The position numbers were made by a program, and so were the translations under genes. Shown here piece by piece: positions 1 through 6,174 of a stretch of DNA of 14,814 bases. Positions within the stretch are counted from its first letter, which is position 1, and every line of letters starts with the position of its first letter. The notes beneath the pieces are model-generated. The model saw only the letters and a program-made list of their open reading frames with translations, was not told the DNA's origin and searched no databases. This stretch comes from an uncultured Oscillospiraceae bacterium (lineage in GTDB: Bacteria; Bacillota; Clostridia; Oscillospirales; Ruminococcaceae), in assembly GCA_947522735.1 (NCBI GenBank), contig CANNTZ010000064.1, forward strand, positions 1-14,814, written 5' to 3'.

Positions 1-780
1 TAGCTGCTCAATGACAGAGACATCCGTCGTTGCCATGATGACATTCAGCGTGGTGCGCGAGACCATGTTATGCAGCAGCGTCGCCAGGGGCTGACGGTCG
101 GGAGTGCTAAGGTAAATCATTCCGTCAAACCATGAGTTCCAATGCCCGACCATGGAAAAGAGCGTGATCGTTGCGATGCTGGGCTTTGACAGCGGCACAT
201 ATACCCGTATCATCACCGACAGATGTCCTGCGCCGTCCAGCAGCGCGGCCTCCTCCAGCTCTTTCGGCAGGCCCCGGAAGAAATTCAGCAGCAGGATGAC
301 ATTGCCGATCGGCACGGCGCATGGAATGACCAGCGCCCAGAAGCTATTCATCAGGCCCACGTCTCTGACAACTAGGTAGGACGGGATAAGGCCGCCGCTG
401 AACAGGGAGGCGATCAGAAAAAACCACACGTACGCAGTTCTGCCGTGAAAGCTGTCTGAGGGCTTGGAGAGAGGGTACGCGCACACAATTGCCATCAGCA
501 CCTGAATGCCGGAGCCGATCAGCGTGCGTATAACGCTGATGAAAAACGCTTTTGTAAATGCGTCGTCTTTCAAAACGTAGCGGTAAGACTCCAGATTGAA
601 GTTGACCGGCCAGAATGAAACCATACCGGCAGTATTGGCGACACGGTCGCTAAGGGAGATGGCCAGGATATTGATTATCGGCAGAAGGCAGATAAGCGCC
701 AGAAACGCAACAAAAATGTAATCGAGGGCCAGAAAGACTTTGTAACCCCTTGAGTTTTCAATCATTCGTTTTTCCCCCAT
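1..780 (-). CDS. Sugar ABC transporter permease, LplC/CUT1 type (C-terminus missing)
   Basis: Inner-membrane permease of a carbohydrate ABC importer, the second of the pair encoded here. The frame is open from the ATG at 780 to the window edge, giving 260 residues. The family usually has about 290-300, so roughly 30-40 C-terminal residues lie outside. Hydrophobic segments are visible near residues 16-40, 80-102, 115-135 and 145-168. The coupling (EAA) motif that docks on the ATPase reads EEAALLDGAG at 176-185. The start overlaps the stop of the upstream permease (TGATG on the coding strand), which indicates translational coupling in one operon. Family membership is clear. The transported sugar is not shown by sequence. 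Confidence 0.93.
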   Translation of the reverse strand, partial: MGEKRMIENSRGYKVFLALDYIFVAFLALICLLPIINILAISLSDRVANTAGMVSFWPVNFNLESYRYVLKDDAFTKAFFISVIRTLIGSGIQVLMAIVCAYPLSKPSDSFHGRTAYVWFFLIASLFSGGLIPSYLVVRDVGLMNSFWALVIPCAVPIGNVILLLNFFRGLPKELEEAALLDGAGHLSVMIRVYVPLSKPSIATITLFSMVGHWNSWFDGMIYLSTPDRQPLATLLHNMVSRTTLNVIMATTDVSVIEQL

Positions 781-1703
781 CAAAACAGTTGATAGTTGCC
801 GTATTTGATTGCCAGTGAGTAAGCCAGCGCCATAAGTAACGCAGACACGACCGATTTAAACAGCGACGCCGCCGTTGAGAGACTGTACTGCGCCTGCTCC
901 AAGCCGATCCTGTAGATATAAGTATCCAAGATATCTCCGGACTTGTAGACCTGCGGACTGTACATGTTCATAACCTGATCCATTCCGGCGTTGAGGATGC
1001 TGCCAAGCGACAGAACGGCCATGACAAAGATGATCGGCGCGATTCCGGGAAGGGTGACGTGCAGGAGCTGTCGGAATTTTTTTGCGCCGTCTATGGCGGC
1101 TGCTTCGTAAAGGCCGGGGTCGATCCCCGTAAGCGCGGCCAGATAGATGATGGATGCGTAACCGAAGTTTTTCCAGACGTCTGTGGCAATCAGCACGCCG
1201 GGGAACAGCGAATTATCGCCCATAAAATAATAGTTTCCAAGCCCAAGCGCCCCGAGGAAGCGGTTAAACAGGCCGCTTGGGGACAGGATCGTCGCAAAAA
1301 TACCGCCCAAGATGACCCACGACAGGAAATTTGGCAGATAAACCAGGGTCTGGGTTATTCGCACAAAGAGCTTGTTTTTCAGCTCGTTTATCAGAAGAGC
1401 AAAGGTAACCGGGACGATCAACCCGAGAATCAGCTTGGCACAGGCGATCATAAGCGTATTTTTCATGATGTTCCAGAAATCCGGGTATGACATCAGAAAA
1501 CGGAAATTCTCCAGGCCGACCCAGTCGGATTTTAACAGCCCCTTTGTAACCCGGTAATCCTGAAAAGCCATGACAATGCCGCCCATGGGAATGTAATTAA
1601 AAATAATAATCAGAATCACCGCAGGCAAAAGCATCAGGTGCAAGGGCAGATTCTTACGGAAATTCGAGACCGGTTTTTTCTTTTTTGTCGGAAGTGTTGC
1701 CAT
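780..1703 (-). CDS. Sugar ABC transporter permease, LplB type
   Basis: Inner-membrane permease of 307 residues, partner of the permease that follows. I chose the ATG at 1703 (MATLPTKKKK) because AGAGGAAAG lies a few bases upstream and a lysine-rich cytoplasmic N-terminus precedes the first membrane segment, as in LplB proteins. The frame stays open 71 codons further upstream, but that stretch looks like non-coding sequence and contains the intergenic hairpin. Hydrophobic segments occur near residues 21-40, 82-104, 118-140, 166-190, 220-240 and 282-300. The EAA motif is EAAAIDGA at 200-207, followed by LPG at 218-220. No ATPase is nearby. Transporters of this class often use a shared MsmX-like ATPase encoded elsewhere (family knowledge). 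Confidence 0.95.
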   Translation of the reverse strand: MATLPTKKKKPVSNFRKNLPLHLMLLPAVILIIIFNYIPMGGIVMAFQDYRVTKGLLKSDWVGLENFRFLMSYPDFWNIMKNTLMIACAKLILGLIVPVTFALLINELKNKLFVRITQTLVYLPNFLSWVILGGIFATILSPSGLFNRFLGALGLGNYYFMGDNSLFPGVLIATDVWKNFGYASIIYLAALTGIDPGLYEAAAIDGAKKFRQLLHVTLPGIAPIIFVMAVLSLGSILNAGMDQVMNMYSPQVYKSGDILDTYIYRIGLEQAQYSLSTAASLFKSVVSALLMALAYSLAIKYGNYQLF

Positions 1704-1835
1704 ACTTTCCTCTCTTTCCTGCAGTGGGCCTGTGCCGGGCTGCTCTCTCGTCGCGTTATGCGGAGCCGGGCGGCCGCTGCAATCGTATCCGCAAAATGGT
1801 TTGCTTCGGGCAGCCCGGGCAGCCCGGAATATTGC

Positions 1836-1872
1836 GATGCGGAAGCGCCCGTACAAAACGCGCTTCCGCATC
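1836..1872 (-). other. Strong stem-loop between binding-protein and permease genes
   Basis: There is a perfect 13-bp stem (1836-1848 with 1860-1872) and an 11-base loop. It begins 26 bases after the binding-protein stop in the direction of transcription. No T-run follows, so it is not a standard terminator. The usual role of such hairpins is to protect the upstream mRNA and lower permease expression relative to the binding protein (inference). A GGGCAGCCC-type repeat at about 1807-1827 adds further GC-rich pairing downstream. The rest of 1704-1897 shows no gene. Confidence 0.8.
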
Positions 1873-1897
1873 TGGTTACAAAACAACGCCAGTTCGT

Positions 1898-3550
1898 TTA
1901 ACGATTCTGATACCACTCATTGATTTCCGCTGTGATTTCGTCGCCACCGTTGGATTTCCACAGCTCTACAAATTCGTCAAAATAGTCGACAGGCTCTGCG
2001 CCGGTGATAATGTTCGTAATCATCTGGTTCGCCAGCGTGGCCAGATTGCCGCCGTATTTGACAGAAGCTTCGCCGGGCGTGCCGCTGAAGTCGCTGATGA
2101 GATAGGCTCCGGCGTTGATTTCGGCGTTCAGAGCAGCCTGAGTACTGTCCGGTCCAAAAATCGTGTACAGGATTCTTCCGCTTTCATCCTGATCCAGGCG
2201 CCACTTTTCGCAGGTTTCAACTGTGCCCGCGTAGTTAGGAATGAACTCCGCCGGTTCTTCGCCGGTCTCGATAAAGTGAGTATACGCGAGGTAGATCTCA
2301 TGATTTACGCCGGATGCGCCCATGATCGCCGGGTAGGACAGATTTTGGACGCCGTTGTCAGAATACGTTGCAGGATCCTCTTGCGTATACTTGATGAACA
2401 TGTTGAACAGCTTGATGACTGCTTCCGGGTTTTTACATTCCTTGCTGACAACGACAAGGGCGCCGATATTTGTGCTGATTTCGACAGGCGCAAAGCCGCC
2501 GCCCTTGCTGTAGAGCGGATAGTAGCTCCACTGCTGACCGAGGGAGATGCCGTTGTCGAGATAGAACGGAGCGGTCATATTGCAGATAACGACGCCGCTC
2601 TTGCCGGATACTGCGTCCTCAAAGAGCTGCTGTTCCGATTTTGTTCCGTATTCCCGGTCGAGGATGCCGGATTCATACTTCTCATGAAGCGCGTTGAGTG
2701 CAGCTTTCATTTCCGGCTGAATCAGGCCGTAAGTCAGCTTGCCGTCCTTTTCGACCCAGGAGGAAACCAGGCCGCCTTCCGCGTTGATGAGGTATTTCAT
2801 CGCCAGCATATCGCCGATCTCTTTTGTTGCGCCAAGGCCGATGGTGCAGGTGCCGCCCATGTTGTTCTGCTTGAATGCCTCGGCTATGGCCCAGATGTCC
2901 TCAAGGCTTTTCGGCTCGGAGAGACCGAGCTCCTTCAGCCAGTCGGTACGGATGGCGACCACGCCTCCCTTATCCAGATAGTCTGCCGGCTGAACAATGC
3001 CGTACAGACGGCCGTCTACGGTAATATTTGAGGCCATCACGCCGTCATCGGCGTACATCATCCTTTTCAGATCGTCAGACGCGTACTGCTCAAAGACATC
3101 CGTTAGATCGGCGAGCATATCGGCCTCATAAAGCTCCTTGTAGGTCGCGTAGCTGACGCTTGCAAAGTCGGGAAATTCCCCGGAGTTGATCGCAAGGTTT
3201 ATCAGGGTGGGCATCTGCTCCCAATCCGACGCGATGCGTACATATTCGACGTCGATACCCTTGCTGCTCCAAAGCGTTCTCCAGGGGTTGTTTTCCAGCG
3301 TAATGCCCTCAGGGCATGCAGCCGACAGCGTCGTGGAAGAGATTGTCGTCAGTTTGATCGGCGTATCGTAGACGCCAAAGGGATCAGGCTTCTCGGACGG
3401 TTCGGATGATTCCGACGGCTGAGTATCTTCGGGCTGAGAAGACTCTGCTGTGCTCTGGGAAGAGAAAGATTCTGCCGTATGCTTTGCAGCACATGCACAC
3501 ATACTAACAAGCACACACACGCACAGAAGCGCTGCAATCAATTTTTTCAT
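1898..3550 (-). CDS. Extracellular sugar-binding lipoprotein of the ABC importer
   Basis: Solute-binding protein of 550 residues that captures the sugar outside the cell and delivers it to the two permeases. The N-terminus is a lipoprotein signal: MKK, a hydrophobic stretch, then Cys18 and Cys20. Cys20, after Met-Cys-Ala, is the likely acylated residue, although the lipobox is not canonical. A Ser/Glu/Pro-rich linker follows to about residue 58, as is common for tethering. The rest resembles the large (500-550 aa) binding proteins that accompany LplB/LplC permeases. AAGGAG sits 9-10 bases before the ATG at 3550. It is the first gene of the transporter operon and is separated from the first permease by 194 bp with a strong hairpin. 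The ligand is unknown. Confidence 0.93.
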   Translation of the reverse strand: MKKLIAALLCVCVLVSMCACAAKHTAESFSSQSTAESSQPEDTQPSESSEPSEKPDPFGVYDTPIKLTTISSTTLSAACPEGITLENNPWRTLWSSKGIDVEYVRIASDWEQMPTLINLAINSGEFPDFASVSYATYKELYEADMLADLTDVFEQYASDDLKRMMYADDGVMASNITVDGRLYGIVQPADYLDKGGVVAIRTDWLKELGLSEPKSLEDIWAIAEAFKQNNMGGTCTIGLGATKEIGDMLAMKYLINAEGGLVSSWVEKDGKLTYGLIQPEMKAALNALHEKYESGILDREYGTKSEQQLFEDAVSGKSGVVICNMTAPFYLDNGISLGQQWSYYPLYSKGGGFAPVEISTNIGALVVVSKECKNPEAVIKLFNMFIKYTQEDPATYSDNGVQNLSYPAIMGASGVNHEIYLAYTHFIETGEEPAEFIPNYAGTVETCEKWRLDQDESGRILYTIFGPDSTQAALNAEINAGAYLISDFSGTPGEASVKYGGNLATLANQMITNIITGAEPVDYFDEFVELWKSNGGDEITAEINEWYQNR

Positions 3551-3604
3551 GATAGATACTCCTTTTCTTTTTTTTATTTTTTTCCATTTTCGCGCACATC
3601 TGCT

Positions 3605-3628
3605 GCTTGAGCGGGCCCTTGCTCAAGC
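3605..3628 (-). promoter_or_regulatory. Inverted repeat in the leader of the transporter operon
   Basis: An 8-bp perfect inverted repeat (GCTTGAGC, 8-base spacer, GCTCAAGC) lies between the predicted transcription start near 3641 and the binding-protein start codon. It could be an RNA hairpin in the leader or a DNA operator. It does not match the CcpA cre consensus. Confidence 0.45.
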
Positions 3629-3647
3629 TACATATCTGCTATATGAA

Positions 3648-3676
3648 AGTGTATCATTTTTGTGCGATATAGTAAA
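3648..3676 (-). promoter_or_regulatory. Promoter of the ABC transporter operon
   Basis: Read on the minus strand: -35 TTTACT (3676-3671), a 17-bp spacer ending in TGA (extended -10), and -10 TACACT (3653-3648). Transcription would start near 3641, leaving a leader of about 90 bases. Each hexamer matches consensus at 4 of 6 positions, and the extended -10 helps. The modest strength suits an activated promoter. Confidence 0.55.
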
Positions 3677-3700
3677 TGAAGATTCTGCGCTATTATCTAT

Positions 3701-3719
3701 ACAATATCACTTATATTGT
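3701..3719. promoter_or_regulatory. Perfect inverted repeat, candidate regulator binding site
   Basis: ACAATAT, 5 bases, ATATTGT: a perfect 7-bp inverted repeat in the divergent intergenic region. Its centre is about 69 bases upstream of the predicted transporter transcription start, a usual place for an activator. The AraC-type protein encoded divergently at 3884 is the obvious candidate binder (inference). The region is AT-rich, so chance is possible. Nothing else was recognised in 3551-3883 beyond this site, the two promoters and the leader repeat. Confidence 0.4.
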
Positions 3720-3817
3720 TTTGGCATATGTGGGAAATAAGCTGAAATTACACCGTTTTTTGAGGGAGAGGATTTATGATGAGAGCGATATTGTGCTAAA
3801 AAAAGTTATAATATGTA

Positions 3818-3846
3818 TTTACAGGCGCGCACTTTTTTCTTATAAT
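3818..3846 (+). promoter_or_regulatory. Promoter of the AraC-family regulator gene at 3884
   Basis: -35 TTTACA (3818-3823), exactly 17 bp, then -10 TATAAT (3841-3846). This is a near-consensus sigma-A promoter with a predicted start near 3853, followed by the ribosome binding site of the regulator. Confidence 0.72.
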
Positions 3847-3883
3847 AATATTAAGAAGAGCGGAAAGAGGAGGGGACGCATCC

Positions 3884-4795
3884 ATGCCGCAGCAGAAGGA
3901 GTTGCAGACATTTGAGTACCACTTCAAATTTTTCCAGCTTTACCAGAATTATTATTCATTTATCTCTCTCGGCTGGGAGGACTGGAGGTATCCGCAGAAA
4001 TACTCCATTGATAATTTTGGCTGCACAGAGAAAAAGTTTGTCTTTCAATATACTGTCTCCGGCGAGGGTGCAATCACGATCAATTCCAACACGTATGTGT
4101 TAAAGCCCGGTCAGGCGTTTCTGATTGAGCAGCCGAGTGCGACGCACTATTTTCGGCCAAGGAGCAGCTCTCATTGGGAGCTGCAATTTCTGTCAATGAA
4201 CGCGGCCTGCGGCAATATCCTCCGGAACATCATCAGTGAGTATGGGAATATCTATACGCTCCCGCCCGGCTGCCCGGCTTTGATCTGCTGGGAAAAGCTG
4301 TACAGGCTGGCCTTAAACAAGCAGATCGACAATTTCTTTACTGCTTCCTCGTATACATATCAGTTTATCATGTGCCTGCACGATACGCTGCGAGCGTTGC
4401 CGGGCCTGCGTCATTCCAATAATCGTCTGCAAAATTGCGTGGAAGCTATTCAGGCGAATTACAAGAGCAATCTGAACCTTTCGCAGATGGCGCAGATCTG
4501 CAACCTGTCGCCGTCCTATCTCATCAAGATTTTCAAGGAAAACTTCAAAATAACTCCGGTGCAATACCTGATTAAATACCGCATCGAAACGGCTTGCCGC
4601 CTGTTGCAGAAAAGCGACATGCGCATTGAAGATATCGCGTTGCAGACCGGCTTTGGAAGCGGGAATTATTTTTCAAGGGTCTTCAAGTCCGTCGTCGGCG
4701 TATCTCCGAAGGATTATCGAAAGGAGCAGAATTTGGAGCTGCTGACCACGCAGGAGGCGCAGGAGCTGATCGTGCGCTATGAAATGCTGGAATAG
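3884..4795 (+). CDS. AraC-family transcriptional regulator, divergent from the ABC transporter
   Basis: DNA-binding regulator of 303 residues. The N-terminal half (about 25-150) looks like the cupin-type sugar-sensing domain of AraC proteins: a run of beta strands with the GAITINSNTYVLKPGQAFLI stretch near 62-81. The C-terminal half carries the two helix-turn-helix units of the family: the first at about 197-221 (NLSQMAQICNLSPSYLIKIF), the second at about 247-271, ending in the typical GVSPKDYRK at 272-280. AGGAGG precedes the ATG at 3884 by 8-10 bases. Being divergent from a sugar transporter, it most likely senses the imported sugar and activates that operon (inference). A hairpin with a T-run overlaps its stop codon. 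Confidence 0.95.
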   Translation: MPQQKELQTFEYHFKFFQLYQNYYSFISLGWEDWRYPQKYSIDNFGCTEKKFVFQYTVSGEGAITINSNTYVLKPGQAFLIEQPSATHYFRPRSSSHWELQFLSMNAACGNILRNIISEYGNIYTLPPGCPALICWEKLYRLALNKQIDNFFTASSYTYQFIMCLHDTLRALPGLRHSNNRLQNCVEAIQANYKSNLNLSQMAQICNLSPSYLIKIFKENFKITPVQYLIKYRIETACRLLQKSDMRIEDIALQTGFGSGNYFSRVFKSVVGVSPKDYRKEQNLELLTTQEAQELIVRYEMLE

Positions 4796-4805
4796 CGCCT
4801 TTTTT
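4774..4805 (+). terminator. Intrinsic terminator of the AraC gene at 3884
   Basis: Stem GCGCTAT (4774-4780) with ATAGCGC (4792-4798), an 11-base loop, then C and six T (4800-4805). It overlaps the stop codon at 4793-4795. The short stem and long loop suggest moderate strength. Confidence 0.6.
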
Positions 4806-5285
4806 GCTGTTGGCTCCGGCCTTGTTCCGCCGCCGCGGCTCCGGAGCGGAGCATGGGGACATAAGCACAGAAAAGGTTTTTCCTGTTGGGAGACACCCGA
4901 GGCTTTTGTTGTGACACTCTTGGATATAAAATATATCTGCGGCAAGGCGGGTGTCCGAAGCCTTGCCGCAGAGAATGCCGGTTATTTGTGACATGATTTA
5001 TAATAGTAAAGGAGAAGCCCTGCCGGCGGCCGTGCGGGAAATTCCCGGGCAACCGGCCGGAGAAGATGTAAATTTCAGTCGGGTCAAAAACAGCCGCGCG
5101 CAAAAATAAACCCGCAAATTAGGGCGAGAATGGAAGTGCGATTCAAAATCGCCATTGATAAAACGGGCCGTCCGGTCAAGCCGAACCTGTTTTTTGCACG
5201 GCTCCTGCCAATCAGGGCGGGGGCGTTTTTGTTCCCGTGTGGCCTGTTCGGCGTTGTCCTGTCCGAGGAATGCAGCCAAGGCAGG
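4806..5285. other. Non-coding stretch with structured elements
   Basis: I find no convincing gene in these 480 bases. They lie between two converging genes (AraC regulator on plus, ROK kinase on minus). They hold the 13-bp hairpin at 4936-4972, a GC-rich palindrome at about 5035-5047 (CGGGAA, A, TTCCCG), and a TATAAT at 4999 followed by AAAGGAG at 5007 with no good reading frame behind it. The block at 4867-4910 resembles part of the structured element at 8110-8255. Two copies of TTGTGACA (4909-4916 and 4986-4993) flank the hairpin. Confidence 0.6.
4936..4972 (-). terminator. 13-bp hairpin, possible end of the manA-ROK transcript
   Basis: A perfect 13-bp stem (4936-4948 with 4960-4972) and an 11-base loop. 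On the minus strand it is followed by TATATTTTATAT, a weak T-rich tract, so it may terminate the mRNA that comes from the ROK gene 300 bases upstream. The loop (4948-4955, CGGGTGTC) is complementary to GACACCCG at 4892-4899, which allows a pseudoknot or an alternative fold. Confidence 0.45.
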
Positions 5286-5313
5286 TCACGGCAGCAGAGG
5301 CTCCGTGACCTGC
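5281..5313 (-). other. Stem-loop overlapping the end of the ROK gene
   Basis: A perfect 11-bp inverted repeat, GCAGGTCACGG (5281-5291) and CCGTGACCTGC (5303-5313), with an 11-base loop. It spans the last codons and stop of the ROK gene. There is no T-run on either side, so it is more likely a 3' stabiliser or chance structure than a terminator. Confidence 0.4.
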
Positions 5314-6143
5314 AGAGCGGCGTCGCCATGGACAAAGTAGCGGCAGCAGCCGTAGAGGGCGGCGTCTGCGGCATGGGCGCTGACGGTGACAGGCACTGCG
5401 AGATTGGCGCGCAGCCCGTCGAGAAACAGTGCGGACGCACCGGAAATGCCTCCGCCAAGGATCAGGCGGTCGCAGCCGGCGCGGTCGAGTATTGGCGCGA
5501 GCGCCAGGGCCAGAGAGACGCCAAGCCCGCTCATCAGCCGGGAGGCGCAGGGGTCGCCGTTTTGCGCAAGCCGCGCTATCTCATCGACATCGGGCGCGCT
5601 GCCGCAGCCGGAAAGCGCCGCGTAGCTGTCGCGAATTGCGCTGCGTCCAAAAAAGCCCTCTATCGTGCCGCCGCGGAAGGGCTGGGAGTAGATCGAAAAG
5701 GCCGTGGCGCCAAGCGGAGTGACCGGGATCCGGCCGTCTGTCATTATCGCCGCGCCGACGCCTGTGCCGAGGGTCACGCAGACAGGACGGCGCGCGTTAC
5801 CGGTTTCGCCGAGGGCAAAAACGCCGAGCATGAAAGCGACGCTATCGTGCAAAAATCGCGCAGACACGCCCTTTTCGGCGAAGGCGTCCCTTAAAGAGAC
5901 GCCATAAAGCGCACGGAGTTTGTGCTTCATCAGGCTCACGCCGTTTGGATGGTCGAAGGGGCCGGGAGAGCAGATCACCGCCTCGCGGTCGCCCTCGACG
6001 ACGCCGGTCAGCGCCGCAAGTATCTCCTGTGCGCTGCCGTCGGAGTTGTAGACGAGCTTGCGGGGCGACAGCCTTCCCGGCGCTTCGGGGGTGGAGGTGC
6101 GGCTGTATTTTACGCTTGTGCCGCCGATATCCATCAATAACAA
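5286..6143 (-). CDS. ROK-family sugar kinase (probable mannose or hexose kinase)
   Basis: Cytoplasmic ATP-dependent sugar kinase of about 285 residues. The phosphate-binding loop is DIGGTSVKYS at 5-14, the catalytic aspartate is probably Asp100 in FLHDSVAFMLG, the second nucleotide motif is TLGTGVGAAI at 124-133, and LILGGGISG is the late adenosine-site glycine run. The cysteine zinc motif CxCGxxGC usual in ROK proteins is absent; GGTIEGFFG (158-166) stands where it would be. A TAA lies two codons before the TTG at 6143, so the start is TTG at 6143 or ATG at 6134. I prefer TTG because it gives the usual residues before DIGGT. It follows manA by 31 bases in one operon, which suggests mannose as substrate (inference). 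Confidence 0.88.
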   Translation of the reverse strand: MLLMDIGGTSVKYSRTSTPEAPGRLSPRKLVYNSDGSAQEILAALTGVVEGDREAVICSPGPFDHPNGVSLMKHKLRALYGVSLRDAFAEKGVSARFLHDSVAFMLGVFALGETGNARRPVCVTLGTGVGAAIMTDGRIPVTPLGATAFSIYSQPFRGGTIEGFFGRSAIRDSYAALSGCGSAPDVDEIARLAQNGDPCASRLMSGLGVSLALALAPILDRAGCDRLILGGGISGASALFLDGLRANLAVPVTVSAHAADAALYGCCRYFVHGDAALQVTEPLLP

Positions 6144-6174
6144 TCGTTATCCAACCTTTCGTGCCGCGCTGCGC

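Noticed and set aside
1685..3031. 448-codon open frame on the plus strand
   Set aside because: It is antisense to the binding-protein gene, has no good ribosome binding site, and its residue makeup shows no recognisable domain. The minus-strand gene has a signal peptide and a clear family match.
3605..3628. CcpA catabolite-response (cre) site
   Set aside because: The repeat GCTTGAGC/GCTCAAGC does not match the TGWAANCGNTNWCA pattern.
4999..5013. TATAAT followed by AAAGGAG, as if a gene started here on the plus strand
   Set aside because: No acceptable -35 lies upstream and no reading frame with a proper start follows within a usable distance.
4993..5109. 38-codon open frame on the plus strand starting MIYNSKGEAL
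   Set aside because: Its ATG lies upstream of the TATAAT at 4999 and there is no ribosome binding site before it; AAAGGAG at 5007 is inside the frame. It could be a remnant, but there is no support for a gene.
5130..5894. 254-codon open frame on the plus strand
   Set aside because: It overlaps the ROK kinase on the opposite strand, and the sequence is low in protein-like pattern. No supporting start signal.
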